In this document: piece by piece, positions 25,480-33,750 of the stretch
Layout: each line of letters starts with the position of its first letter
Numbering within the stretch: the stretch's first letter is position 1
Source of the DNA: Dickeya zeae NCPPB 2538
Lineage (GTDB): Bacteria > Pseudomonadota > Gammaproteobacteria > Enterobacterales > Enterobacteriaceae
Assembly (NCBI RefSeq): GCF_000406165.1
Contig: NZ_CM001977.1
Coordinates: 3,448,231 to 3,507,559 of the forward strand
DNA length: 59,329 bases
Direction of reading: 5' to 3'
Notes under the pieces: generated by a model
Databases searched by the model: none
What the model was told of the DNA's origin: nothing
The model's input: only the letters and a program-made list of their open reading frames with translations
Program-made: the position numbers and the translations under genes

Positions 25480-26116
25480 TGAATTTCTTCTCCAGATAAC
25501 GGCTGTAGTACGACAACGGATAACACAGCAGGAAATAACCCAGCGCCACCAGCCCGAACACCTTAAACGGCTGGAAGGTAACGTTATTGAGCATGGTGCC
25601 GGCTTTCGTCAGGTCAACAAAACCAATAATTGACGCCAGTGCGGTGCCTTTAATCACCTGTACCGAAAACCCCACCGTCGGTGCAATGGCGATACGCATC
25701 GCCTGGGGCGCGATCACCCGGGTCAACGTCTGTGTGAAGGTCAACCCCAGACAACGACAGGCTTCCCACTGCCCTTTCGGCAACGCCTGTACGCTGCCGT
25801 GCCAGATATCCAGCAAGAACGCGCTGGTAAACAGCGTCAGCGCCAGTGAAGCCGCCGTCCACGGGCTCACATCGATACCGAACAACCCCAGCCCGAAAAA
25901 CGCCAGAAACAGTTGCATCAGCAGCGGCGTGCCCTGAAACACATCGGCGTACAGCCGGGTCAGGCGCATCGGCCAGCGGCGTTTCGTCAGGCGCAGTAAT
26001 AACAACGGTAACGTCACCACCGCGCCGCCAAAAAAGGCCACCAGCGACAGCAACACCGTCCAGCGCCCGGCCAGCAGCAGGTTGCGCACAATATCCCAGT
26101 CAGTAAATGTCATCAT
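25460..26116 (-). CDS. ABC transporter permease (polar amino acid type), second
   Basis: A 218-residue HisM/HisQ-family inner-membrane permease with about five hydrophobic segments. The cytoplasmic EAA-like loop reads LPKGQWEACRCLGLTFTQTL (near 112-131), where the ATPase docks. MQLFLAFFGLG and VIAPQAMRIAIAPTVG are family features. The start at 26116 overlaps the last base of the preceding permease stop; M2 at 26113 is equally possible. Pairs with the permease at 26116-26781 to form the channel. Confidence 0.9.
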   Translation of the reverse strand: MMTFTDWDIVRNLLLAGRWTVLLSLVAFFGGAVVTLPLLLLRLTKRRWPMRLTRLYADVFQGTPLLMQLFLAFFGLGLFGIDVSPWTAASLALTLFTSAFLLDIWHGSVQALPKGQWEACRCLGLTFTQTLTRVIAPQAMRIAIAPTVGFSVQVIKGTALASIIGFVDLTKAGTMLNNVTFQPFKVFGLVALGYFLLCYPLSYYSRYLEKKFNAAHHH

Positions 26117-26781
26117 CAGCGCGCTGTCCCCAGAAAACGTCGCCCGACCAGCAACAGCAGTTGACGCATCAGCATCGACAGCACCAGATAGCAGAGCGTG
26201 GTCACCAGATACACCTCAAAACTGAGGAACGTCCGTGACTGAATTAAGTTAGCGGCAAAGGTCAGTTCCTCGTACGACACCTGCGATACCACGGAGGAAC
26301 CGAGCATCACGATGATGCACTGACTGACCAGTGCCGGATAAATCCGTTGCAGCGCGGGTGGCAAAATCACCCGCGTAAAGGTCTGGGTGCGTGATAATCC
26401 CAGCACCCTTGCGGCTTCCCACTGGCCCTTCGGTGTCACCTGGATGCCTGCACGAATAATCTCCGTGCTGTACGCGCCCAGGTTCACCAACATCGCCAGT
26501 AGAGCGGCCTGACCGGCGGTGAGTTTGAGCCCCAACCCCGGCAGACCGAACACGATGAAAAACAGTTGCACCACAAACGGCGTGTTGCGGATCGCTTCGA
26601 CGTACAGGCCCCACAGGCGGCTGACGAAGGTTGGCTTACCGCTGCGTAATGCCGCACCGCAAATACCGATGGCAATCCCGCCCAGTGTTGCCATCACCGT
26701 CAATTGCACAGTGACCCATAAACCGGCCAGTAACTCCGGCCAGTATGGCCACAGCGCCGCGAAATGAAGCTGATAAGTCAT
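26116..26781 (-). CDS. ABC transporter permease (polar amino acid type), first
   Basis: A 221-residue HisQ-like permease: hydrophobic segments near 15-37, 55-75, 85-105 and near the C-terminus, with the ATPase-docking loop VTPKGQWEAARVLGLSRTQT (near 116-135) and the preceding AYSTEIIRAGIQ. ATG 26781 follows AAGGA. It lies 9 bp after the binding-protein gene; the four transporter genes form one unit. Confidence 0.9.
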   Translation of the reverse strand: MTYQLHFAALWPYWPELLAGLWVTVQLTVMATLGGIAIGICGAALRSGKPTFVSRLWGLYVEAIRNTPFVVQLFFIVFGLPGLGLKLTAGQAALLAMLVNLGAYSTEIIRAGIQVTPKGQWEAARVLGLSRTQTFTRVILPPALQRIYPALVSQCIIVMLGSSVVSQVSYEELTFAANLIQSRTFLSFEVYLVTTLCYLVLSMLMRQLLLLVGRRFLGTAR

Positions 26782-26790
26782 GGCGTATCC

Positions 26791-27582
26791 TTAGGCACCC
26801 AGATTGGCTGGCAGCGGCGCTTTCAGCCATTTTTCGGACAGGCCGTTAAGCGTGTTGTCCTTGAGCGCTTTTTCAATCAGTTCGTTGACTTTCGCTTTCA
26901 GCGCAGGCTCGTCCTTTTTCAGACCGATATAGCAAGGCGAGTCTTTCAACATGAATTTGGCGACCGGCGCTTTCTCCGGGTTCTTCTCGGCAATCGCCGC
27001 CACTACCAGGTTACCGGTAGCGATATACTGCACCTGACCGGACATATAAGCCGACAGCGTGGTGTTGTTGTCTTCGTAGCGCTTGATATCAGCGGTTTTA
27101 GGCGCGATATCGGTCAGCACCATGTCTTCCACCGCGCCACGGGTTACCCCGACGGTTTTGCCTTGTAAGGCATCCGGCGCGGTGACCGTCGTATCTTTCG
27201 GGCCGAACACGCCCAGGAAGAACGGTGCGTAAGCGCTGCTAAAGTCGATCACTTTTTCACGTTCCGCATTTTTACCCAGGCTGGAAATCACCAGATCCAC
27301 CTTGTCGGTTTGCAAATACGGCACGCGGTTGGCACTGCTCACCGGCACCAGCTGCAACTTTAGTTTCATCTCGCTGGCCAGATAACGGGCCATGTCGATG
27401 TCGTAACCCTGCGGCTGCAAATCAGTACCGACCGAGCCAAACGGCGGGAAGTCCTGCGGCACCGCGACACGCAATACGCCGCGCTTCTGGATATCCTGCA
27501 GTTGATCCGCCATCGCTTGTCCAGCCTGAACCATCAACAGCGCTGCACCGACTACTGCCAAAACACGTTTTCCGATCTTCAT
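26791..27582 (-). CDS. Periplasmic substrate-binding protein of the ABC transporter
   Basis: A 263-residue family 3 solute-binding protein. The signal peptide is about residues 1-25 (KIGKRV, hydrophobic core, cleavage after GQAMA). The mature part starts DQLQDIQKRGVLRVAVPQDF, with GYDIDMARYLA, VDLVISSLGKNAEREKVIDFS and GKTVGVTRGAVEDM typical of the family. Ligand is unknown; the operon suggests a ureide. I use ATG 27582; 15 residues further upstream lack the positively charged start expected of a signal peptide. First gene of a six-gene operon behind a sigma-54-like promoter. Confidence 0.9.
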   Translation of the reverse strand: MKIGKRVLAVVGAALLMVQAGQAMADQLQDIQKRGVLRVAVPQDFPPFGSVGTDLQPQGYDIDMARYLASEMKLKLQLVPVSSANRVPYLQTDKVDLVISSLGKNAEREKVIDFSSAYAPFFLGVFGPKDTTVTAPDALQGKTVGVTRGAVEDMVLTDIAPKTADIKRYEDNNTTLSAYMSGQVQYIATGNLVVAAIAEKNPEKAPVAKFMLKDSPCYIGLKKDEPALKAKVNELIEKALKDNTLNGLSEKWLKAPLPANLGA

Positions 27583-27660
27583 TGCTGTGCCCCCGGTTAA
27601 GTTAATTTGAAACCAAAGATTCTTCAATAAAAATATTGAAACCTTTGTTGCAGATTAAAA

Positions 27661-27676
27661 AGCAAAATGCATGCCA
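27661..27676 (-). promoter_or_regulatory. Sigma-54 promoter candidate of the transporter-hpxJK operon
   Basis: On the minus strand TGGCAT-GCATT-TTGCT matches TGGCAC-N5-TTGCW at all but one position, with GG and GC exactly 10 nt apart. The start point would be near 27650, 67 bp before the binding-protein gene. Confidence 0.75.
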
Positions 27677-27818
27677 GATAATCAACCGGCATGACACGGC
27701 GATACGAAGAGAGCAGCACAGGCAGATTCAGGGAATAACGGCAAGTTTCATCGTCAGGAAACGCGCCCGGCTTTCAACCTGCAGCGCACAATGACAGGGC
27801 ATTAAAACGGGAATTGAT

Positions 27819-27843
27819 TGCACCAAAATAGAACATTTGCACC
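27819..27843. promoter_or_regulatory. NtrC-like site upstream of the sigma-54 promoter
   Basis: TGCACCAAAATAGAACA (27819-27835) carries a perfect left half of the NtrC consensus TGCACC-N5-GGTGCA and a degenerate right half. A second TGCACC follows at 27838. The site is about 170-185 bp upstream of the inferred start, a normal enhancer distance. The rest of the gap 27583-27857 shows nothing else. Confidence 0.45.
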
Positions 27844-27857
27844 AGTGGAGCGCGCAA

Positions 27858-28697
27858 CTACCGCTGTTCCAGCTCGTCGAGTTGCAGGTAAAGATCGGCA
27901 ATATCGTGGATACGTTGACGCCCTTCCGCCAGCATATGGTGCAGCAACGCGTTGCTGATGAGGTTGACCAGACTCATGGCCCCAGCATAGCTATCAAACG
28001 CCGACACGCTATCCAACGGTGCGCTCAGCACCCAGGACGCCAGCGGCGGCAACGCGTGGACTTGCGGCTCACACAGCAGCAACACCGGAATCTGTCGGGT
28101 ATGCAATTGCTGCAGCAAAGGCTGAATCAAGCGTGGACGGCGACGGAACGCCACCACAATTACCACATCCTGCTCGTCGAGATCCGCCAGTTCCTCCGCC
28201 AGCGTCTGGCCGGGCTGCGCCAGTAACGGCACCTGCGGACGGATTTGCAGCAGTTGCTGACGCAGGTGTAATGCTACCGGGTAGCTGTTGCGTAGCCCAA
28301 GAATGCAGACGCGCCGGGCCTGCTGCAACGCGCCGATAACCGCACCGAACTGCTGCGGGTCTATCTGGTTGACCCATTGCGTCAGGTTAGCCATCTCCTG
28401 CTTGTAATGGCGCGCCAGCAGCGTATTGCCCTGTACCGCGTCCCGGTTATCGGTCAACGGCATCCCGCTCTGGCGCAGAGTGCGCAGTTCATCGCGCATC
28501 TCGCGGTAACTGGTGTAGCCGAGGCGGCGGAACAGGCGGCTGACCGTGGCCTTGGAAACGCCACTCAGCCGCGCCAGTTCAGCGCTGTTATAGCTGATGA
28601 GGTCATCCAGGTGGTCAAAGATAAACTCCGCCACACGCTGCTCCTGCGGCGACAGTTCGCTGTACTGGCTGCGCAACCGTTCATCAATCTGCTTCAT
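27858..28697 (-). CDS. MurR/RpiR-family transcriptional regulator
   Basis: A 279-residue regulator with an N-terminal RpiR helix-turn-helix domain (about 1-75; ELSPQEQRVAEFIFDHLDDL then LSGVSKATVSRLFRRLGY as recognition region) and a C-terminal SIS sugar/ligand domain (about 120-260; CILGLRNSYPVALHLRQQL). Such proteins sense phosphosugars or other small anions; here the ligand is likely a pathway intermediate. It diverges from hpxW across a tandem-repeat region. ATG 28697 follows AAGGG; a start at 28712 is possible. Regulation of hpxWXYZ is inferred from position. Confidence 0.85.
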   Translation of the reverse strand: MKQIDERLRSQYSELSPQEQRVAEFIFDHLDDLISYNSAELARLSGVSKATVSRLFRRLGYTSYREMRDELRTLRQSGMPLTDNRDAVQGNTLLARHYKQEMANLTQWVNQIDPQQFGAVIGALQQARRVCILGLRNSYPVALHLRQQLLQIRPQVPLLAQPGQTLAEELADLDEQDVVIVVAFRRRPRLIQPLLQQLHTRQIPVLLLCEPQVHALPPLASWVLSAPLDSVSAFDSYAGAMSLVNLISNALLHHMLAEGRQRIHDIADLYLQLDELEQR

Positions 28698-28733
28698 GCC
28701 TGCCCTTGTCATTATCTAACATCTAAACGCTAT

Positions 28734-28790
28734 AAGTTTGAGCGCGCCGGGTTTGAACGCATTAAGTTTGAGCGCGGTAAGTTTGAGCGC
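28734..28790 (+). repeat. Tandem array of AAGTTTGAGCGC-like units upstream of hpxW
   Basis: Four units start at 28734, 28750, 28764 and 28779 (periods 16, 14, 15): AAGTTTGAGCGC, GGTTTGAACGC, AAGTTTGAGCGC and AAGTTTGAGCGC. A partial fifth (AACTTTTG) follows at 28794. The array lies between the divergent regulator and hpxW, at about -159 to -103 from the inferred sigma-54 start. An iterated regulator-binding site is likely. Confidence 0.8.
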
Positions 28791-28866
28791 TGTAACTTTT
28801 GTTTCATCTTTTCGACGCTATGATGAACATAGCATACAACCGTCGGTCGGCAGCAAGCAGAAAAGA

Positions 28867-28882
28867 TGGAACGGCTTTTGCT
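28867..28882 (+). promoter_or_regulatory. Sigma-54 promoter candidate of hpxWXYZ
   Basis: TGGAAC-GGCTT-TTGCT differs from TGGCAC-N5-TTGCW at one position, with GG and GC exactly 10 nt apart. The start point would be near 28893, 31 bp before the hpxW ATG. Confidence 0.75.
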
Positions 28883-28923
28883 TAGCATCGACCACCCTAC
28901 TGTCCACCAAGAGTCTTACCCTC

Positions 28924-30513
28924 ATGATGCAAAGTAATATCGCCCCGTCGGGCATGGCGGTCACACCGCATCATCTTGCCAGCGCCAGCGCACAGCGTGT
29001 GTTACGCGCCGGAGGCAATGCCATCGAAGCGATGGTCGCCGCCGCCGCCGCTATTGCCGTGGTGTATCCCCACATGAACAGCTTAGGCGGTGATGGTTTC
29101 TGGCTGATTGTGCCACCGCAAGGCCAGCCTATCGCCATTGACGCCAGTGGTGCCGCCGGTTCGCTGGCGACCCGCGCACGCTACGCCGGTGAAAGCCGCA
29201 TTCCGCACCGTGGCCCCGACGCTGCGCTGACCGTCGCCGGGACGGTAGGCGGCTGGCAGGAAGCGCTGAATTACGCGGCAGAACTGGATCTGGGTGCGCC
29301 CCTGCCGCTGACACAGTTGCTGGATGATGCCATCCACTATGCACGCCACGGTATCCCGGTTACCCAGTCGCAGGAAGACGCGCTCACCAGTCGCCAGCAC
29401 GAACTGCGCGATTTCTCTGAATTCTGCCGGGTCTTTATGCCGCAGGGTGCCATCCCTCGTACTGGCAGCCGCTTCACCCAGCCTGATCTGGCCGATACGC
29501 TGCAACAACTGGCCCAAGACGGGCTGGACAGCTTTTATCGCGGCGCGCTGGCCGCTCGCATGACGAAGCAGATGGCGGCGCTGGGCATGCCGGTCACGCA
29601 GGAGGATCTGGCGAATTACCGCGCCCGCCGTACCGTGCCATTGGTGTTGAAACACAGCCACGGCGAGGTCTTCAACCTCGCGCCGCCAACACAAGGGTTG
29701 GTCTCGCTGGCGATTCTCGGCATTACCGACAAGCTGGGGATGGCCGATCTCAGCGACAGCCAGACCATCCACCGGGTGGTGGAAGCCACCAAACTGGCGT
29801 TTGGGCTACGCGATAGCTACATCACCGATCCGAAACTGATCACCCAGGATATTCAGGCCCTGCTGTCCGATAGCCACCTGAAAGCGCTTGCGGAAACCGT
29901 CAACACCCGCGCCGCTGCGCCCTGGGGCGAGGGCAAAGGGCCGGGCGATACCGTCTGGATGGGCGTGTGCGATCACCATGGGGTGTCGGTCTCGTTCATT
30001 CAGAGTATTTATCATGAATTCGGTAGCGGCATGGTGCTGCCGGGTACTGGCGTGCTGTGGCAAAACCGTGGCGCGTCTTTCAGCCTGGACCCGAACCACT
30101 TGCTGGCGCTGGAACCGGGTAAACAACCCTTTCACACGCTGAACCCGGCGGCGGCGCGCCTGTCTGACGGGCGCACGATGGTTTATGGTTCGATGGGCGG
30201 TGACGGCCAGCCGCAAACACAAGCCGCGTTGTTTATTCGTCATGTGATGCAAAGAGTGCCATTGCAACAGGCGATTACGGCACCGCGCTGGTTGCTGGGG
30301 CGCACCTGGGGGCAGTCGACCGATACGCTCAAGCTGGAGGATAGGTTCATGCCCGCTACCATTGATGCGCTGCGTACCCTCGGTCACGATGTGGAACTGC
30401 TGACCGGATTTAGCGAAACCGTCGGTCACGCCGGTGCGATTGTTCGTCACGTCAACGGCATGCTGGAAGGTGCCAGCGACCCGCGCAGCAACGGCAGCGC
30501 AGCCGGTTATTAA
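28924..30513 (+). CDS. hpxW: Oxamate amidohydrolase proenzyme (gamma-glutamyltransferase family)
   Basis: HpxW of Klebsiella is an Ntn-hydrolase that releases ammonia from oxamate, giving oxalate, at the end of the oxalurate branch of purine breakdown. The 529-residue proenzyme has the family start SAQRVLRAGGNAIEAMVAA and the self-cleavage site GPGDTVWMGV, where Thr343 would become the nucleophile at the new N-terminus of the small subunit. GSMGGDGQPQTQAAL is conserved later. No signal peptide is present, unlike periplasmic gamma-glutamyltransferase. ATG 28924 is chosen because upstream frame sequence is only the operator array. First gene of hpxWXYZ. Confidence 0.87.
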   Translation: MMQSNIAPSGMAVTPHHLASASAQRVLRAGGNAIEAMVAAAAAIAVVYPHMNSLGGDGFWLIVPPQGQPIAIDASGAAGSLATRARYAGESRIPHRGPDAALTVAGTVGGWQEALNYAAELDLGAPLPLTQLLDDAIHYARHGIPVTQSQEDALTSRQHELRDFSEFCRVFMPQGAIPRTGSRFTQPDLADTLQQLAQDGLDSFYRGALAARMTKQMAALGMPVTQEDLANYRARRTVPLVLKHSHGEVFNLAPPTQGLVSLAILGITDKLGMADLSDSQTIHRVVEATKLAFGLRDSYITDPKLITQDIQALLSDSHLKALAETVNTRAAAPWGEGKGPGDTVWMGVCDHHGVSVSFIQSIYHEFGSGMVLPGTGVLWQNRGASFSLDPNHLLALEPGKQPFHTLNPAAARLSDGRTMVYGSMGGDGQPQTQAALFIRHVMQRVPLQQAITAPRWLLGRTWGQSTDTLKLEDRFMPATIDALRTLGHDVELLTGFSETVGHAGAIVRHVNGMLEGASDPRSNGSAAGY

Positions 30514-30540
30514 TCTTTCAACCCGATGAAGGTGCTGATT

Positions 30541-30738
30541 ATGAAAAACAGGGATATCGATCAGGACACGCTGGCCGCGTACCTGCAACAGATGGAAACC
30601 CTGATGGGGCTGGACCTGGACGAGGCTCGCCGTCAGGAATTGCACGTCCAGTTCAGCCGCATCGCCGCTATGGCGCAACCGCTGATGGCGTTTACGTTGG
30701 ATGAGCGTCAGGAAGTGGCGGGGGTCTACCAGCCATGA
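30541..30738 (+). CDS. hpxX: HpxX, DUF4089/AtzG-like small protein
   Basis: A 65-residue helical protein of the DUF4089 family, which includes AtzG, the small subunit that binds and stabilises the amidase AtzE in biuret-type catabolism. No catalytic motif is expected. The start at 30541 follows AAGG by eight bases. The stop codon overlaps the hpxY start (4 bp), consistent with a 1:1 complex of HpxX and HpxY. The AtzG comparison is from family knowledge; the sequence shows ETLMGLDLDEARRQELH and an AxPLMxF-like end. Confidence 0.8.
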   Translation: MKNRDIDQDTLAAYLQQMETLMGLDLDEARRQELHVQFSRIAAMAQPLMAFTLDERQEVAGVYQP

Positions 30739-32147
30739 ATCCCGCGCAACTGTCTATTCGCACATTGCAGGCTGAACTGGCGGCAGGTCACCTGTCCGCC
30801 ACCGACATTGCCCGCGACACCCTGGCGCGCATCGAGCAACATAACCCGGCGGTCAACGCGTACACCGCCGTCACTGCACAGCGTATGCTGACAGAAGCCA
30901 ACGGCATTGACCTGAAACACCGCTTAGGCGAGCCGCTGCCCGCACTGGCCGGAGTACCCTATGCGGTGAAGAATCTGTTTGATGTCGCCGGTGAAACCAC
31001 CCTGGCCGGGGCCAGGTTATTTAGCCAGCGTGCTCCCGCTACTCAGGATGCGTTCGCGGTGCGCCAGCTACAGGCACAAGGTGCGCTGCTGTCCGGCCTG
31101 CTGAATATGGACGCCTACGCTTACGGCTTTACCACTGAAAACACGCACTATGGTGCAACCTGCAACCCGCATGATGTGACCCGTATCGCGGGAGGGTCGT
31201 CCGGTGGTTCAGCCGCCGCGGTCGCCGCCGGTCTGGTGAATTTCTCGCTGGGCAGTGATACCAACGGCTCGATCCGGGTTCCGGCTTCGTTGTGCGGTAT
31301 TTTCGGACTGAAGCCGACGTTCGGACGGTTATCACGTCAGGGAACGCAGCCATTTGTCGGCAGCCTCGATCACATCGGCCCGCTGGCACGCAGCGTAGAC
31401 GATCTGGCGCTGGTCTATGACGTGTTGCAAGGTCGCGATCCGGCCGATCGGTTTCAGGCGGATCAACCACTGCGATCCACGGTGCCGTCATTGTCTGACG
31501 CAGCCCCGCTACGCAGTCGGGTATTGGGGGGTTACTTCGCACAATGGTGCGATGAACAAGCCACCGCTGCCGTGCAGCACGTCGCCGACGCCTTAAACGC
31601 CGACAGCGAGGTGAGGCTGGATAACGCCGCGCTGGCACGTACTGCGGCATTTATTCTTTCCGCCAGCGAAGGCGGTAATCAATACCTGCCAGCGCTACAG
31701 GCCACACCGGAACAATTTGAGCCACTGTCCCGTGAACGGCTGTTGGCTGGCGCAATGATCCCGGCGGCCTGGTATGTACAGGCTCAGCGCTTTCGCGATC
31801 ATTTCCGCCGTGAAGTGCTGGCGTTATTCAACGACACCGATCTGCTGATTGCGCCAGCGACCCCGTGCCCGGCCACCCCGATCGGTCAGGAAACCATGCG
31901 CATCAATCACACCGATTTACCGATCCGCGCCAGCATGGGCATGTTAACCCAGCCCATTTCGTTCGTCGGCCTGCCAGTCGTCACCGTACCGCTAGCAACC
32001 GCCAGTGGGCTACCGATCGGTGTGCAGTTGATCGCCGCCCCCTGGCGGGAAGACGTGGCACTGCGCGCCGCATGGCATTTAGAACAACAGGGCATCGCAC
32101 AGGCGCTGCCACCGATGACGTTTTACCCACAAGGACTTTCCGCATGA
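30735..32147 (+). CDS. hpxY: HpxY, AtzE-type amidase
   Basis: A 470-residue amidase-signature enzyme. The Ser-cisSer-Lys machinery is visible: lysine in GVPYAVKNLFDVAG (near 77), GGSSGGSAAAVAAG (153-166) and the nucleophile region GSDTNGSIRVPASLCGIFG (near 175-190). The closest type is AtzE/HpxY. The substrate is not proven: in Klebsiella hpxXYZ sit with oxamate amidohydrolase and may act on oxalurate, whereas AtzE acts on 1-carboxybiuret. It overlaps hpxX by 4 bp and hpxZ by 4 bp, so the three are translated together. Confidence 0.83.
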   Translation: MNPAQLSIRTLQAELAAGHLSATDIARDTLARIEQHNPAVNAYTAVTAQRMLTEANGIDLKHRLGEPLPALAGVPYAVKNLFDVAGETTLAGARLFSQRAPATQDAFAVRQLQAQGALLSGLLNMDAYAYGFTTENTHYGATCNPHDVTRIAGGSSGGSAAAVAAGLVNFSLGSDTNGSIRVPASLCGIFGLKPTFGRLSRQGTQPFVGSLDHIGPLARSVDDLALVYDVLQGRDPADRFQADQPLRSTVPSLSDAAPLRSRVLGGYFAQWCDEQATAAVQHVADALNADSEVRLDNAALARTAAFILSASEGGNQYLPALQATPEQFEPLSRERLLAGAMIPAAWYVQAQRFRDHFRREVLALFNDTDLLIAPATPCPATPIGQETMRINHTDLPIRASMGMLTQPISFVGLPVVTVPLATASGLPIGVQLIAAPWREDVALRAAWHLEQQGIAQALPPMTFYPQGLSA

Positions 32148-32539
32148 CATCCGAGAACACGCAGTCTGACATTAATATTCCCGAAGTACTGGCTGAGGTC
32201 ACCGACGCCTTTTACCGTTACGAAAAGGCGCTGACCGGCAACGATGTTGACGTGCTGGACCAGTTGTTCTGGCACGATGAGCGCACAGTGCGTTACGGCG
32301 CGTCTGAAAATCTGTACGGCATCGAGCAGATCCGCGAATTTCGTGCCGCACGTCCCTCCGCCGGGTTGGACAGGCAGTTGCAAAACACCGTGATCACCAC
32401 CTACGGCCGTGATACGGCGGTCGCCAGTACCGAATTTCGTCGTGAAGGCAGCGAGAAAATCGGCCGTCAGATGCAAACCTGGCGGCGTACCGAGCAAGGC
32501 TGGCGCATCGTGGCGGCCCATGTGAGCCTGATGGTGTAA
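32144..32539 (+). CDS. hpxZ: HpxZ, DUF3225 / SnoaL-like protein
   Basis: A 131-residue protein of the NTF2-like cone-fold class (DUF3225), as encoded in Klebsiella hpxWXYZ. VTDAFYRYEKALTGNDVDVL, FWHDERTVRYGASENLYG, a central IREFRAARP and the end GWRIVAAHVSLM are typical of the fold. Its chemical role is unknown; it may be an accessory or isomerase-like subunit for HpxXY. The start overlaps the hpxY stop (ATGA). The following gap (32540-32743) holds no gene. Confidence 0.8.
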   Translation: MTSENTQSDINIPEVLAEVTDAFYRYEKALTGNDVDVLDQLFWHDERTVRYGASENLYGIEQIREFRAARPSAGLDRQLQNTVITTYGRDTAVASTEFRREGSEKIGRQMQTWRRTEQGWRIVAAHVSLMV

Positions 32540-32743
32540 CCCCTGCGCATCCCTGTCGGATAGCGACTGTATTGGCTATCCGACGTCCCGCCAGAGGTGG
32601 CAACCGAAACACCGCCCCCAGCAAGCCCAGTTGTGACACAGCCAGGCGCTATCACCGACAAAAAAGCCAGGCAATGAAACCTATAGGTCACATTGTCTGG
32701 CTAACACCGGTAACGCTGTCGGTACGATGAATGCCTTATCGCA

Positions 32744-33691
32744 TCAGCCCTGATAAGGGTGGACCCGATACCAGTGCTCAGCGATATCCTGACGGCGACA
32801 GACCCACACCCGCTCATGCTGTTGGATATAATCGAGGAAGCGTTGTAACGCCCGGAATCGTCCCGGTCGCCCCAGCAAACGACAGTGCATACCAATCGAC
32901 AGCATTTTCGGCGCGTCATCCCCTTCGGCATACAGCACGTCAAAACTGTCCTTCAGGTAATTGAAAAACTGCTCGCCACTGTTAAAACCCTGTGGTGATG
33001 CAAAGCGCATGTCGTTGGCATCCAGCGTGTAGGGGACGATCAGATGCGGTTTCACCTCGCCGTCGGCGCGCTGCACCGGCAACCAAAACGGCAGGTCATC
33101 ACCATAATAGTCGCTGTCGTACAGGAAGCCGCCCTGCTCCAGCACCAACTGTCGGGTGTGGGGGCTGTCGCGGCCGGTATACCAACCCAACGGCGGCTGA
33201 CCGAATAAATCGGTGTGCACGGCGATGGCCTGTTGCAAATGCGCCCGTTCAGTATCGATATCCATATTCTGGTAGTGGATCCAGCGCCAGCCGTGGCTGA
33301 CCACGTCGTAGTCCGCCGCCTTGATAGCCTCGACCACCGCCGGGTTTCGCGCCAGCGCCATCGCCACGCCAAACACCGTCATCGGCAAGCCACGGCGTTG
33401 AAACTCCTGATGAATACGCCAGAAACCGGCACGAGAACCGTATTCATAGAGCGAATCCATCGACATATGCCGCGCCGGGTAACTGGCTGCCCCGATAATA
33501 TCGGATAGAAACTGCTCGGAACCGGCATCGCCGTGCAGCACATGATTTTCGGACCCTTCTTCATAATTCAGAACAAATTGCACCGCGATACGTGCCTGTC
33601 GGGGCCAGCGGGCATGCGGCGGTTTTCCGGCATAACCAATTAGATCGCGCGGATAGTCAGGGTCTGTACCCCAGAGCTGAGAAAGTGTCAT
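32744..33691 (-). CDS. hpxB: Allantoinase (PuuE/HpxB type)
   Basis: The enzyme opens the hydantoin ring of allantoin to give allantoate. The 315-residue product is a member of the polysaccharide-deacetylase-like PuuE family, unrelated to classical metal-dependent allantoinase AllB: YPRDLIGYAGKPPHARWP, VQFVLNYEEGSENHVLHGD, the GRDSPHTR block and YDSDYYGDDLPFW. The order hpxS-hpxA-hpxB matches the Klebsiella hpxSAB operon. It ends the minus-strand operon, 59 bp after hpxA. Confidence 0.9.
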   Translation of the reverse strand: MTLSQLWGTDPDYPRDLIGYAGKPPHARWPRQARIAVQFVLNYEEGSENHVLHGDAGSEQFLSDIIGAASYPARHMSMDSLYEYGSRAGFWRIHQEFQRRGLPMTVFGVAMALARNPAVVEAIKAADYDVVSHGWRWIHYQNMDIDTERAHLQQAIAVHTDLFGQPPLGWYTGRDSPHTRQLVLEQGGFLYDSDYYGDDLPFWLPVQRADGEVKPHLIVPYTLDANDMRFASPQGFNSGEQFFNYLKDSFDVLYAEGDDAPKMLSIGMHCRLLGRPGRFRALQRFLDYIQQHERVWVCRRQDIAEHWYRVHPYQG

Positions 33692-33750
33692 GGTCTCTTT
33701 CCTTTAATGATGACGGCAACGGCGCGCTCATTACTTATCATGATCAATGC

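Noticed and set aside
28738..28923. N-terminal extension of hpxW
   Set aside because: It would translate the tandem operator array and the sigma-54 element; homology begins after ATG 28924.
29806..30678. 290-residue minus-strand frame opposite hpxW-hpxX
   Set aside because: Spans two real genes of the other strand and resembles no family.
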